Origin: Cristatella mucedo
Lineage: Eukaryota; Bryozoa; Phylactolaemata; Cristatellidae
Length of the DNA: 64,000 bases
Direction of reading: 5' to 3'
Assembly (NCBI GenBank): GCA_009760855.2
Contig: WPIO01000042.1
Location: forward strand, 1,322,501-1,386,500
Shown: piece by piece, positions 1 to 11,945 of the stretch
Position numbering within the stretch: the stretch's first letter is position 1
Layout of the letters: each line of letters begins with the position of its first letter
The notes under the pieces: model-generated
The model's database searches: none
Told to the model about the DNA's origin: nothing
The model's input: the letters and a program-made list of their open reading frames with translations, nothing else
Translations under genes and position numbers: made by a program

Positions 1-2941
1 CACTTTACGTAAGCTGCAAAAGAAGCGTGCCGAAACATTTAGTAAATGGCAGGTACGGAGTGGAGAACGTCCAGATACGGGCAGATAGAGGGTTCTCATT
101 CTATCAGTCCATGCGTTCTGACAAGGTTGGTGGCGGGGTTGCAAATGTTGTTCGCGAATCGTTTGGCTATAAAATGATCAGTTTCTCGCATGGGTCATCG
201 TTTAAATCGGTTGCTATCAGGTCTTCATCAAAGACAATGCCTCTCACCGTTGTGATATACCGGCCTCCTTCTGGCTGTCTAAACTTGTTTATAGAGGAGT
301 TTCCAGAGTTCCTCTCTAAAATATTTGTTTGTGACAGGCCGCTACTGATTGTAGGAGACTTACATATTTACGTTGATAACCCTAGCAACAGCCAGGTCCG
401 CTCATTTCTTGACTGTCTGGAGAATTTTGGTTTGGCCCATCACGTTAATCATAGCACCCACGTCGGTGGCCACATTCTAGATCTCGTGATCACTAAGGAT
501 GTCCTCCCCACTGACTTTGTGGTGTGCCCACTGACCCTCTCAGATCATTGTTCGGTCTCGGTTACTGTTCCTGCTCCCTCGTACGTACAGAGAAATGTCG
601 AATTTGCCAAACGACGTAACTTAAAAAGCATTGACATGGACAAGTTTTTAAAATCTGTTTGTGATGCAAGTCTTCTTGATCTGCATTCAGACTCGACCGG
701 CAGCCTCGATACCCTCACTGATGCGATGAACATGACACTCAGGAGTGCACTTGACAAGCATGCTCCCGTTCGCTCTATCCGTGTTCAAAGTCGTCGTGAT
801 TCCTTTCAATTTAGATGCACCGGGTTAAGCGCAGGCTAGAACGTTGTTTCAAGAAATCGGGGTCTGAGGCAGATCTAGTCAATTTTCAAGACTTCCTTCG
901 AGTTTACACCCGAAAGCTTAAAAAAAACTAGGGCTTCTTTTTTCATTAGAAAGCTGAATTCCTGGCAGTCGGACACTAAACAGATTTATAAGACATTAAA
1001 CCATTTACTGGCCTATGCTGTGAGGTCTGACTCCCCAGATATTAAGGGCTCAGCCGAACAGTTTTCAGCCTTCTTTACTGAAAAAATTGTGCACATTCGT
1101 GCCTCCATTAAGCCACCTCCGACCAAAGCAATCGCCGTTCCTCAACCTGTGACCTTCCTTAAAAGGTTCTCCGATGCTTCTGCCTGTGATGTGGCTGCCT
1201 TAATAAGGTCTAGCAAAAAGAGCTCGTCTCCTGAAGACCCTATACCTTCATCTCTGTGGTCTTCAATAGCAGACCAACTTATCCCTGCCATAACCAAGAT
1301 TTTTAATGCTTCTTTGGGAAACGGGGTCGTCCCAAGTCTTTCAAATCGGCAATCGTTAGACCTATTCTTAAAAAGCCTGGATTAGACACAGAGGTCCTAG
1401 CAAACTATCGTCCAGTTTCCCTTCTTCCGTTCTTATCGAAGATTCTTGAAAAAATTGTTGTTAAGCAGCTGTTTGAACATATTGAAAATAATGGAATGTC
1501 AGAAACATTTCAATCAGGGTTCAAGAGGCAGCACTCTACTGAAACTGCTCTCCTACGTGTTAACAATGACATTCTACGTGGCAACGACGACGGGAATGTC
1601 ACTGCCCTAGCTCTGCTAGATCTGTCTGCTGCCTTCGACACCATTGATCACGAAGTTCTGCTTGAACGACTGAGAACAACGATCGGTCTGGCAGACAAAG
1701 CACTGGCGTGGTTTAAATCATACTTGTCTGATCGTGTTCAATCCGTGTCGTGTGTGGGGTCAGGTCTCAGACATGAGAAGGGTCACGTGTGGAGTCCCTC
1801 AAGGGTCTGTATTTGGTCCCTTACTGTTCTCCATTTATTCGAAACCTCTGGGAAAATTGATTAAGGCTTATGGAATAGGATATCACTTCTATGCTGACGA
1901 TACTCAGTTGTATTTGTCATTTAAACCATCGGAATTTGCTGCAGCAACTGAGAAACTGAATGCTTGCCTTGCCGATATTCGATCCTGGATGTCGGAAAAC
2001 TTCCTGAAATTAAATGACGATAAAACCGAACTGCTGCTTATAGGACACCCTAAGCGTGTGGCTGGATTAAAAGGCTTTGCTGTTCTAATAGGTGATGCTA
2101 TTGGGCGACCTTCAACACGTGCTCGTAATTTAGGTGTCGTGTTCAACAACTGCCTCAATTTCAAAAGCTTCATTCAATTCACTGCCTCTACAGCTAGCCA
2201 TCACATCCGATCCCTATCCAAGATTATGAGCTGTCTCCCACAGTGGCTTGTAAAAAATTTAACTAGCTCTTTAGTTCTGTCTCGGCTTGATTATTGTAAT
2301 TCCCTTTTGGCTGGGCTGCCAAAGAAAGCTATTATGCCACTACAGCGGACTATGAATATGGCTGCAAGGCTGGTCTTCAAGTCCCAGCGGTTTGAGCACG
2401 TGTCTCCTTTGCTGAAAGGGCTAGGATGGTTGCCAGTTGAGCAAAGGATACAGAGCCAAGTTCTTACGCTGACCCATAAGGCCCGCCACGGCTTGGCTCC
2501 TTCATACCTAGCTGAACTGCTACATCAGTTTCAGCCTGTTCGTGCCCTGAGGTCCTGTGTGGACAATAAATTAGCTTTCCCATTCCTCCGCTTAAAGACA
2601 GTTGGCGACAGAAGCTTTAGCTCTGCAGGTCCTAGACTGTGGAACTCGCTTCCACAATTCTTACGCAACGACAACTACTCTCCTACTGCCAACTATGGCA
2701 CATCTTTTTCAGCGGTCCTGAGCTGCTACTTCTATGCTACTCACTACCTCAACTGCTCTTCTGATTCTGCTATGCTTCCCACTTTCTCTTTGTTGCGTGA
2801 GACGAAGTCTGTTGGCTACCGAATGCGTACCGAAAGCAGCTTAGGCTGTGAGTGCGCAATACAAAACTCTCCTGCGTAACACCCACATGGTCTTTATGAC
2901 TTTGTGGAGTTACAGACGGAGATACATTACATTACATTACA
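1..2941 (+). mobile_element. LINE-A copy 1, CR1/L2-like non-LTR retrotransposon, cut by the window start
   Basis: The longest copy of the first LINE family, with its 5' part outside the window. It encodes an APE-type endonuclease followed by a reverse transcriptase and ends in a pentanucleotide tail of repeated ATTAC units at about 2,924-2,941. Short-unit 3' tails instead of poly-A are typical of the CR1/L2 group. The same 3' end recurs in the fragments at 5.7, 6.3 and 57.7 kb on the minus strand and, without the tail, at 10.05 kb on the plus strand. Confidence 0.9.
27..2879 (+). pseudogene. LINE-A endonuclease-reverse transcriptase, frameshifted
   Basis: The N-terminal half (27-839) is an APE-like endonuclease that would nick the target DNA. 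It shows VGGGVA, VIYRPP, GDLHIYVD, GHILDLVIT and LSDHCSV. The usual Asn of the GDxNIxxD motif is His here. The reverse transcriptase follows in pieces: a thumb-side stretch at 1,020-1,385, motif [14 protein letters not shown] at about 1,610-1,650, motif [11 protein letters not shown] and motif [12 protein letters not shown] at about 1,885-1,915. The C-terminal region ends in CAIQNSPA and a stop at 2,877. Shifts near 840-1,020, 1,385-1,496 and 1,735-1,860 break the frame, so this is a dead copy. Family level (CR1/L2 within the Jockey-like group) is inferred from motifs and tail. Confidence 0.88.
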
Positions 2942-3531
2942 TAGAAATCTCTGGCGCAGACGTGTTCGACAGCAGCAAGGGCGGCGACGGCGGCGCTGCG
3001 AGAGGTCTGCTTGCAACGACGCTGAGCTTCTCAGCCGCCGCCGACGCTGCTGCCGCCGCCACTGAGGCCTCCATAAGCTCCCAAGAGGCTCCGAGTATCA
3101 AGCTTGGAGGTAAGCGCTTTAGACTTAAAGCAGTTAGCTAGTAGTCTGCGCTCGCTGGCACGCTTCCACCATTAGGCAGAGTAATCGTCGCGCAGCGCAT
3201 CGAGGTGATACGTTCGATTGAGATCATTAGTGGCGCGCGAGCCACCAGATTGCAGGTCCAATACGAGCGACTCGTGCCGGTGAATTATTCTTGACATGCT
3301 CAATATAGTTATGACTGCCACTGGCATTAGTCTGCTTATTGGCTAAGTCACTTGGTGATGTCAAGGCCATTCGAGCGCTTTAGCAAACGCAACGTGAAAC
3401 GCAGGTAACAGCACACTTTGCCTGCATGAAAGCGTCTAGCTAATATTGGATTCACTTCTGATGGACCGTTTCGTATAGTTCCAGTCAAGGCTATTTCTGT
3501 ACAGTAACTTTGCTCTCTCCCTCTCCCTTAC

Positions 3532-3658
3532 TCTTTGTTTCTTTATCTCTTTTTCTCTTTATAAATAAATAAATACACACGCGCACACACACACACACAC
3601 ACACATATGTAAATATATACATCAGTGTCATTCTTTCTCTTTCACTCTTTCTACCTCC

Positions 3659-3709
<51 letters not shown>

Positions 3710-3795
3710 TTCTCTCTCTCTCTCTCCGTCTCTCTCTGCTAAGATCTCCCTGTCTCTCCCTGTCTCTCTCCCTGTCTCTCTGTCTCTCTCTTCTA
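3532..3795. repeat. CA and TC simple repeats
   Basis: A short CA run (about 3,575-3,605) is followed by a TC-rich microsatellite of about 150 bases (3,640-3,793) with scattered interruptions. Open frames here are only low-complexity Ser/Leu strings and are not genes. The stretch 2,942-3,530 before it shows nothing I can assign. Confidence 0.9.
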
Positions 3796-3879
3796 TGGCG
3801 AGAGATTGTGAACGAAAATAATTTAGACAAACTCTTTACAAGCCAGCAAGCCAGTTTCCTATAAAGCTCGCCCCTCAGC

Positions 3880-5690
3880 TAATCGTCACAGCTGCCGATG
3901 CTTCCGCTGAGTCGCAGCCTCGCGATCCTCTATTTCGTTTCTCTTTCTTCTCTTCTCACTCTTCTTTCCTTCTCCCAAGTCGCAGCCTCGCACTAGTTTG
4001 TGACTGGCACTCGGCGGCTTTCTTCGCTTGGCTGCGACAATTCTAGACGATTCGGTAACGAGGCGGACGCTTCGCGCGCCTGCGCGGCAAGACACGTGCC
4101 GCTGCAGAGCGGTATGTGTAGGCCTCGACCTGAGAGCGAATTGTGACCTCGGGCATTTTCTCTCGGCGATCGGTCGATTGACCGACCCACCGACCGATCG
4201 AGAACGCTCTAGGCTCTCCGCTGCCGCTCTTGCCGCTAGCCGCCGCCCCGCGAAATAATGGCGGCTGCTGACGATCGACCTGTAAATAGGCGATCGCCCG
4301 TTTCAAAGCAGCTACACGTGCGTTGGCCAGCATTCGCCTATCTACTGCTCGGCGGTAATGGCGGGACTGGCGCACTGCACTACATCCGATCATCACTGCC
4401 GGCCCCACTCTCCAGTCAAAGCCAGGCCTAGACCTGGCGCGTCGCATGCACGCACGGTGCTGCTCAATGACGCTCGCGAACGTTGACAGGAATCGACGGT
4501 AATTCAAAGACTGGCTGATTTAGCAGCAGCGTAGCACTAGCGGCTACCCCCATCACTTGCAGTGGGCACCAAAGAATCGTCAGCTGCAGGCCTCGAATCC
4601 ACGACCTAAACTATGTGGGTCGAAAAGGGCGAGCACGTCATTCCCGGGTTAAGACTCGGGCAGTCTGTGCAGGGACTTCTGCAGCTGGAACTCCGCTTGA
4701 GCGATCGGCAGACAAAATAGCGTGGGTTCGGCTGGTTGGCCAAATGGGTCCGACTAGGCGATAGTCAGAAAGCGCGATTCCCTTCAGGGGAAAAACTTTA
4801 GAGCGTGTCGTCTAGTTTATTGGCAATAGCGTTTCGCTTCCGCGTTTTTCGAGCGCTTTGCAGGGGAACGTTGATCGTGACCGAGATCGTATTCGTGGAT
4901 TCAACTCCGCAGAAGCCTGTCCGGCATCGAGCGGAACTTGAGCATGTAACAAGCACCGACGGACAGAATGGCCAGGCTCGCAGACTTTCGGGGAAATCGC
5001 GAGCTCGGGCTCGCTCGCGCTGCACGCGCCAAGCTCCGCCCGCCCCGCACCAGCTGCGGTCGGCGGCGGATCGGCAATTAGCGGCGTTCGCTCGCCCGCG
5101 AGTGCGGCTCACGCTTTTGTGCGAATGGCCTTCACCGCCGCCGCCCACCGGCAGGCGGGGGGGGGGCTGGGGCGACGGCTGCTGCTGCACCTACGGCTCT
5201 GTACCTCTGACTGCGATCTCGAGGGCTCTCGCGTCGCAAGATGGCACAAGACCTCGGCGAACTACGCTACCCACCCCTCGTTCTTGATAGCCAGCACGCT
5301 GGCTACGTTATGGGGCCGAGGCCGAGGCCACGCAGCTTGGCCACTGGCTTTCGATCGAGCCTCCGCCTCTGCTGACACTGCCGCGAAGGCACTGCAGGGA
5401 CCGACGACGTAGCGTCGGCCACGGCCCGCCGCCGCATCGCCTGCAGCCTCGCCTCGGCGTCTGCTTCGTGGGGTGACGCTGTCAAAGGCGGCGGCGTCTT
5501 CTGCAGGCTTCTCCGGGGCCTTCAGTAGTCCAGGCCTGCAGCAGCCGCTTCGCCGGTGGCCCGTCGAGAGGGACGAGAGTGCAGCCGCGCACTCGCAGCC
5601 ACGTCGCACGGGCGAACGTGTGAAGCGGCTGCGGCTGCGGCTGCTCTAGGCGGCGGTGATGTCGGGTCGGGAGGACACCGACTACCATTG
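3880..5690. other. GC- and CpG-rich stretch, no recognised gene
   Basis: This segment is much richer in G+C and in CpG dinucleotides than the surrounding DNA. It contains several overlapping frames on both strands (for example 4,805-5,287 plus and 4,798-5,190 minus), which is what CpG-rich DNA gives by chance. None resembles a protein family I know. It could be a CpG-island promoter or first exon of a host gene, but no splice pattern is convincing. A SINE lies inside it at 4.5-4.7 kb. Confidence 0.5.
4510..4675 (-). mobile_element. tRNA-derived SINE
   Basis: On the minus strand a B-box-like GGATTCGAGGCC sits downstream of an A-box-like region with GACGTGCTCGCCC. It is followed by a body (ACGATTCTTTGGTGCCCA, then TGCTAAATCAGCC) shared with the elements at 6.2, 12.5 and 43.6 kb. 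This layout fits an RNA polymerase III SINE with a tRNA-like head. It is a diverged copy. Confidence 0.6.
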
Positions 5691-6169
5691 AGCACATGTG
5701 CTGCAATGTATCTTAGTCTCTGACTCCACATAGCCACTGAGACTATGTGGGTGCTACGCTGGAGTCTTGTATAGCCCGCTCACAGCGTGAGCGGCTTTCG
5801 ATACGCACTCGGTAGCCAAAGGACTCCAGCTCACACAACAAAGAGAGAGTGAGAAGTATAGTTGAGTCAGGAGAGCAGCTGAGGTAGTGACTAACGTGGA
5901 AGTAGCAGCTCAGGATGGTTAAAAAGGATTTTCCATAGCAGACAGCAGGAGAGTACAGTATTACGTCGGCTTACGAGTGTCTCGACGGTTGTAGGACATT
6001 TTCCCCATGACATTCACCCCCCCCCCGGTGGACCCTAGGACATTTCCCTCCAGAATAGGACATTTCATCCTTATGTTGATGAATGTATAACTGCGAACAC
6101 ACATACATATATATACCTTATTTTCACGTACATAAGACGCGTCTTATACAAAGTTTTACATACAAAACT

Positions 6170-6300
6170 AGCTGATTTAACAGCCTCTGTTTGTATAGCG
6201 ACAGAAAAGCCTTTACGGCTATCGTCACCGCTTGGAATGGCGATAAAGGATCGCCCATCACAGGATTCGAACCCACGACCTCGGTTACCCCGCACCCTGG
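6170..6300 (-). mobile_element. tRNA-derived SINE inside the hAT element
   Basis: The minus strand reads a B box GGTTCGAATCC (within 6,262-6,280), then GGGCGATCCTTTATCGCC, and ends with a conserved GCTGTTAAATCAGC. This is the best preserved copy of the family and matches 43.6 kb closely. Confidence 0.65.
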
Positions 6301-6320
6301 GTGCGTCTTACACTTGGATG

Positions 6321-6942
6321 TAATGTAATGTAATGTAATGTATCTCCATCAGTAACTCCACAAAGTCATAAAGACCATGTGGGTGTTACGCAGGAGAGTT
6401 TTGTATAGCACACTCACAGCCTAAGCGGCTTTCGGTACGCGTTCGGTAGCCAACAGACTTCGTCTCACGCAACAAAGAGAAAGTGGGAAGCATAGCAGAG
6501 TTAGGAGAGCAGTTGAGGTAGTGAGTAGTATAGAAGTAGCAATTCAGGACCACTGAAAAAGATGTGCCATAGTCAGCAGTTGGAGAGTAGATGTCGTTGC
6601 GTAAGAATTGTGGAAGCGAGTTCCACAGTCTAGGACCTGCAGAGCTAAAGCTTCTGTCGCCAACTGTCTTTAAGCGGAGGAATGGGACAGCTAATTTATT
6701 TTCCACACAGGACCTGAGGGCGCGAACAGGCTGAAACTGATGCAGCAGTTCAGCTAGGTATGAAGGAGCCAAGCCGTGGTGGGCCTTGTGGGTCAGCGTA
6801 AGAACTTTGCTCTGTATCCTTTGCTCAACAGGCAACCATTTTAGCTCTTTCAGCAAAGGAGACACGTGCTCAAACCGCTGGGACTTGAAGACCAGCCTTG
6901 CAGTCATATTCATAGTCCGCTGTAGTGGCATAATAGCTGGAT
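6321..6942 (-). mobile_element. LINE-A 3' fragment with 9-bp target duplication
   Basis: A 5'-truncated LINE-A copy beginning, on its own strand, in the reverse transcriptase C-terminal region and ending in the ATTAC tail (6,321-6,341). A perfect direct repeat ACTTGGATG flanks it (6,312-6,320 and 6,943-6,951). A frame of 181 codons (6,386-6,931) with the same CAIQNSPA ending as copy 1 is still open, so the insertion is fairly young. Confidence 0.9.
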
Positions 6943-8280
6943 ACTTGGATGCGTCTTACGCAAAATATATTTTTACACAAATTGTCAAAACCCGCGTCTT
7001 ATATAAGGGTGCGCCTTATAATTAGGAGCGTCGCAGATGCGGGAAAATACAGTAGAAAGGTCAAAGGTCTACTGAGTATAACTCCGCCTCAAGAGATCTC
7101 GTTCCGCCCTAATACGCACTAATTAGAGGGCAGAATACGAGCGAGGGCGCATTTAGCTGGCGGAGGCGCAGCCCGCCCCAAACCCTAAATCTTAAATCTT
7201 AAACCATATACCCTGGGGGAAATGTCCTATCCCAGGGAGAAATGTCAGGAGGGGATGTCGTGGGGGGCAAACGTCCAGCGGGAAATGTCAGTACCCCGTC
7301 TCGACGTATGAGTGTTTCGAGGTACGAGCTGTCTCTCGGCCAATTTTGTGCTTGGAATCGTGAGCTAACATTCGGGTTACTAGTCAGCTTCAGATACTCA
7401 ACCGCTAGTTGCCGCACCGAACGTCACACTGCGTGAGCAGTTACTCAGGCCAATAAAGGTAGGTCAGTGAATGACGTACCTTTGCAAGACGCTGCCCTAC
7501 GACCCGAGTGTGACGTGAAGCGCAGGACTGTTGGTTCGCTCCCAGACAGCCTCGTGCGAGCCATCGGCATGTTTGGACGCACAAGATCGCCAGACTGCGG
7601 TAGGTAATCCGACAACAGCAGGAACAGCTTAGCACGTACTGTACTCTATATTTTGGCGATATCGTCGTGTGAGAGTTCATCGCAAAACTGATAATAATTG
7701 GCGCGTCCGCGTAAAGGCCCAGTCAATAAAACTGAAAGCGAGGAAAGCCCGACGGAAAGATACAAAAATCGGCGAATGAGACTCATTGAGATATTCGTTT
7801 TAGCTTTTCACCTCTTAACTTTATTAGCATCTTCAAGTCGTCTGATTTCCATGTTACTCCTGTATAATAGGATGAGTAAAACCCGTTTGTTGCAAGGCAT
7901 TCTGCAGTATTGTTTTAAAACAATATTTGCTATTTAAAAGTACATTTTTAATTTATAAACACGTGACAAAAATCGCAGTGTTTTTTGGGTCCAGAGCGGA
8001 TTTATGACATTTCAATTCATTTCAACGGGAAAAATTGATTTGATGAACGAGTAATTTGAGTTAAGAGTCCCGGCACGGAAAGAATTAAACTCGTAAGACG
8101 AGGTACCGCTGTAGTTGTCGTTTCGTAAAAATCGAAGTAGTAAGAGCCGAAGTCTAGGAACCATGGAGCAATAAATTCTATCGCCGAGAACGGTCTTTGA
8201 GCGGAGGAATGGAACAGCTAATTTATCGTCCATTCAGGACATTAGGGCACGAGGAGAAGGCTGAAAGTGGCGCAGCAGTC

Positions 8281-8362
8281 CAACTGCACATGTAAAGCGC
8301 CTAGAAAGACACTTAGTTCTCTGAGGGCGCTTTATCAAGTGCATTTTTATTATCATTAATAA
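8281..8362 (+). mobile_element. LINE-B 3' end hairpin and tail
   Basis: A short remnant of the second LINE family: GTAAAGCGCC ... GGGCGCTTTATCAAGTG followed by an ATT-rich tail. The inverted repeat AAAGCGCC/GGGCGCTTT is shared with all LINE-B 3' ends in this window. Confidence 0.75.
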
Positions 8363-8572
8363 CTTTAACTGGCAGACTGAGCGTGCCGACATTCTTTAAT
8401 CGACTCCGGCCGTTCCGGTTCGGGTTGCCGGGCCGCCGAACGAACTGACGCCAGGCGGCTTTCTGCGGAGCTTCTACCCGTCATGCATTTTCAAAGCTGA
8501 GTCTGCATCAGTTTTCTCGCATCCACCGCCCGCTAGTCCGACTGACCGCTGTTCAGCGACAAAGCTTGTTTT

Positions 8573-10052
8573 TGCATGCGATGTGGCTGCCTTAATAAGG
8601 TCTAGCAAAAAGAGCTCGTCTCCTGAAGACCCTATACCTTCATCTCTGTGGTCTTCACTAGCAGACCCACTTAGCCCTGCCATAACCAAGATTTTTAATG
8701 CTTCTTTGGGAGAAGGGGTCGTCCCCAACTCCTTCAAATCGGCAATCGTTAGACCCATTCTTAAAAAGCCTCGATTAGACACGAAGGTCCTAGCAAACTA
8801 TCGCCCCAGTTTCCCTTCTTCCGTTCTTATCGAAGATTCTTGAAAAAATTGTTGTTAAACAGCTGTTTGAACATATTGAAAATAATGGAATGTCAGATAC
8901 ATTTCAATCAGGGTTCAAGAGGCAGCACTCTACTGAAACTTCTCTCTTCCGTGTTAACAATGACATTCTACGTGGCAACGACGACGGGAATGTCACTGCC
9001 CTAGCACTGCTAGATCTGGCTGCTGCCTTCGACGCCATTGATCACGAAGTTCTGCTTGAACGATTGAGAACAACGATCGGTCTGGCAGACAAAGCACTGG
9101 CGTGGTTTAAATCATACTTGTCTGATCGTGTTCAATCCGTGTCGTGTGTGGGGTCAGGTCTCAGACATGAGAAGGGTCACGTGTGGAGTCCCTCAAGGGT
9201 CTGTATTTGGTCCCTTACTGTTCTCCATTTATTCGAAACCTCTGGGAAAAGTGATTAAGGCCCATGGAATAGGATATCACTTCTATGCTGACGATACTCA
9301 GTTGTCATTCAAACCGTCGGAATCTGCTGCGGCAACTGAGAAACTGAATGCTTGCCTTGCCGATATTCGATCCTGGATGTCGGAAACCTTCCTGAAATTA
9401 AATGATGATAAAGCCGAACTGCTGCTCATAGGACAACCTAAGCGTGTGGCTGGATTAACAGGCTTTGCTCTTCTAATAGGTGATGCTAATGGGCGACCAT
9501 CAACGCGTGCTCGTAATTTAGGTGTCGTGTTCGACAGCTGCCTCAATTTCAAAAGCTTCATTCAGAAGACTGCTTCTACAGCTAGTAATCACAGCTGACC
9601 CACAAGGCCAGCCACGGCTTGGCTCCTTCGTACCTAGCTGAACTGCTGCATCAGTTTCAGCCTGTTCGCGCCCTCAGGTCCTGTGTGGACAATAAATTAG
9701 CTGTCCCATTCCTCCACGTAAAGACAGTTGGCGCCAGAAGCTTTAGCTCGGCAGGTCCTAGACTGTGGAACTCGCTTCCACAATTCTTATGCAACGACAA
9801 CTACTCTCCTACTGCCGACTATGGCACATCCTTTCCAGCGTTCCTGAGCTGCTATTTCCATGCTACTCACTACCTAAACTGCTCTCCTGACTCTGCTATG
9901 CTTCCCACTTTCTCTTTGTTGCGTGAGACGAAGTCTGTTGGCTACCGAATGCGTACCGAAAGCCTCTTAGGCTGTGAGTGCGCAATACAAAACTCTCCTG
10001 CGTAACACCCACATGGTCTTTATGACTTTGTGGAATTACAGACGGAGATACA
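8573..10052 (+). mobile_element. LINE-A copy 2 with internal deletion
   Basis: Near-identical over long stretches to 1,190-2,930. It starts at the thumb-side reverse transcriptase region and ends at GACGGAGATACA without the pentamer tail. Frames at 8,583-8,843, 8,890-9,258, 9,128-9,598 and 9,619-10,005 are pieces of one reverse transcriptase. They include [23 protein letters not shown] and HFYADDTQL. About 270 bases corresponding to 2,200-2,468 of copy 1 are missing at about 9,592. A dead copy. Confidence 0.9.
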
Positions 10053-11167
10053 AAGCGGAGGCCCCGCCCCCACGCTCAACCAGCCAATGTTCGGTCCGTC
10101 TGAGAGCGAAAACTCAGCGCCGGTGCAACCCGTCACAGGCTAGTCGCTGAAGTCGCGATATCTCGTGACTTTGAAGGCGATATTTAAAGCAGAATTATCA
10201 GCCCATAACCTGTTCATCCCGCTTTTGCTGACGCATTTGTGCCGTCTCGAACACCGAGTGGTGCTGCTGAGCAACCGACCTGCTCGTGACCGCGGCGGCG
10301 TGGCTCGAGTGCGGCAATAGGCGATGCTCGATAGGCGATTGGCCTGAAACGCAGTAACCGCATTTTTGCCGAGCTATGGATTGGTCAACGCGAGCATGCG
10401 GACGCGTCGGCATCTGAGAATTTTCCAATTTCTGGCGGCTTTTGATGAGGATGCTTGCTCGCGTGTGAGCCAAATCTGGAATGCGGGCATTACTAAACAC
10501 CAAGGCGACGTTCAGACAGTGACCTTTTCAGAGGAATCCTATCGCGTCGAGTTGAAAGGTAAAGCCCGGCGGTAGCTAGCCACCCTGAGCGACCGGCGTG
10601 GCAAAAGCTCTTGCTTGTGCCAGTTTGCATGCCGATCGTTCCGTTGGTCTAATTAAACTGCCCTATAAATGTGCTCAGAGGGGATGCCTTTCTTAGTGTT
10701 AGGAGCATAGCTTCCCATCCCTCACATATTGCCCTTATAAGATGCGTCCAAACGGATTGGTGGTGGGGGCCCAGGACCGGAAGGTTTCGCAGCGGACTCC
10801 AGCGGTTCTCAATCGGAATTGGACTGGAAGTCCGCCTACAGCCTCCCCTTGGAAGCGATCTGCGAACGAGCTGCGGCTCGCCATATAACGTTGTGAACGT
10901 TATTGGAAGCTGAGCGGTTTTAAGTAGAATGGAAAGGAAAGTGCCAAGTACCTGCCGCTTGGGTCCTCCTGTCGATAGAGGCATAGTTATTTTTAGCCTC
11001 GGTTTTCAGACTCCTCCATCTTGCAAAAACTGTGCGTCGACAGTCGAAAGTAGCGCTTATCGTTGAAGTCAGTGGACGGATTTCTACTGCTACTGCTACG
11101 AATATAAATAAATGCTGGCCGTGCCAGGCCGTGCCGACATTCGATCCCAGACGTCTGCGATAAAATT
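10053..11167. other. Unassigned, no gene seen
   Basis: No coding frame with recognisable protein features, no clear repeat boundary. Short frames on both strands look like chance. Confidence 0.5.
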
Positions 11168-11945
11168 GAACTGCATCTCGTAGGGTACCCCAAGTGTGCG
11201 GCTGGACTAAAAGGCTATGCTCATGTAATGGGTGATGCTCTTGAGTGACCATCTCCATTTTCTCGGAATTTAGCAGTCGTCTTTGACAGCTGCCTCAAAT
11301 TTGAAGCCTTTGTTTTAAAAGACTGCTTCCACAGCTAGCCATCGCGTCTGATCCGTATCTTAGTTAAGGAGATGACTTCGACGGAGGCTTGCAAAAAGTT
11401 AAATGGCTCCTCAGTTCTGTCTCGGCAAGATTATTGTAATTAACTTTTGGCTGGCTGCTGAAAAAGCCATTTCTTTAGGTCACTGCAGCTGGCTATGAAT
11501 ATGGCTACATGGCTAGTTTTCGAATCCCAGAAGTTTGAACACGTGCTTTTTTTGCTATAAGATCTAGGACGGCTGACGGTTGATCAATCGATGCAGAGCA
11601 AAGTTCTTACACTGCCCCACAAAGGCCTACCACGGCTTGGCTCCTTCAAACCTAGCTGAGCTGCTGCACCAGTTTCAGCCTTCTCGTGCCTTCAGGTCCA
11701 ACATGGACAATAAATGAGATGTTCCATTCCTTCGCTAAAAGACCGTTGGCGATAGAAGTTTATGCTCTAAAAGTCTTAGAATGTAGAACTCACTTCCACA
11801 ATTCTTACATTACTACAACTGCCCTCCTGCTGCCCACTATGGCACATCTTTTCCAGCCGTCCTAAACTGCTACTTCCATGCTACACGCTACATCATCTGC
11901 TCTCAATCATGACTCAGCTATGATTCTCATTCAGCTGTGCTTCTC
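11168..11945 (+). mobile_element. LINE-A, old diverged C-terminal fragment
   Basis: It aligns by eye to about 2,035-2,790 of copy 1 (for example CCCAAGTGTGCGGCTGGA against CCTAAGCGTGTGGCTGGA, and CTTGGCTCCTTC ... CAGTTTCAGCC) but with many substitutions and indels and no open frame. It is clearly older than copies 1 and 2. Confidence 0.75.

Larger units (their letters stand above)
5987..7297. mobile_element. hAT-like non-autonomous element with 8-bp target duplication
   Basis: Flanked by a perfect direct repeat GTCTCGAC at 5,979-5,986 and 7,298-7,305, the 8-bp duplication expected of hAT transposons. The ends are imperfect inverted repeats (GGTTGTAGGACATTTTCCC against GGGGTACTGACATTTCCC). 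Several subterminal copies of a GGACATTTCCC motif lie inside each end. The host sequence across the site matches the uninterrupted MITE at 38.35 kb. No transposase frame is visible. It carries a SINE and a LINE-A fragment. Confidence 0.85.
5956..8111. mobile_element. pogo/Tigger-like MITE carrying a nested hAT element
   Basis: It is the same family as the intact copy at 38,347-38,946. The left end CAGTATTACGTCGGC and right end GAGGTACCGCTG are inverted repeats, flanked by TA on both sides (5,954-5,955 and 8,112-8,113). The TIR form CAGYGGTRCCTCGG resembles pogo/Tigger-type Tc1-mariner elements. It is interrupted at 5,987-7,297. About 230 bases at 7,735-7,970 are also absent from the other copy. 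No transposase is encoded, so it is non-autonomous. Confidence 0.88.
5695..8282 (-). mobile_element. LINE-A 3' fragment, split by a nested transposon
   Basis: Two pieces (5,695-5,955 and 8,112-8,282) are the 3' part of one LINE-A copy on the minus strand. They join where the copy at about 57,985 reads GAGAGTAGTTGTCG: the left piece ends in GAGAGTA and the right piece resumes TAGTTGTCG. The interruption is the pogo-like element at 5,956-8,111, which duplicated TA. The copy is 5' truncated and diverged. Confidence 0.88.

Noticed and set aside
2945-3109. Possible host exon (Ala/Ser-rich frame between AG and GTAAGC)
   Set aside because: The acceptor lies in the LINE tail without a pyrimidine tract, and the composition is low-complexity; one splice-like pair is not enough.
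4043-5609. Overlapping frames of 60-160 codons in the CpG-rich stretch
   Set aside because: Such DNA lacks stop codons by chance; frames overlap on both strands and none has family motifs.
7185-7205. Telomere-like CCCTAAA text
   Set aside because: Only one or two imperfect units inside the hAT-like element.
10799-10815. CAGCGGTTCTCAATCGG as a second SPIN-like end
   Set aside because: Only the short TIR-like string matches; nothing beyond it aligns and no partner end is found.
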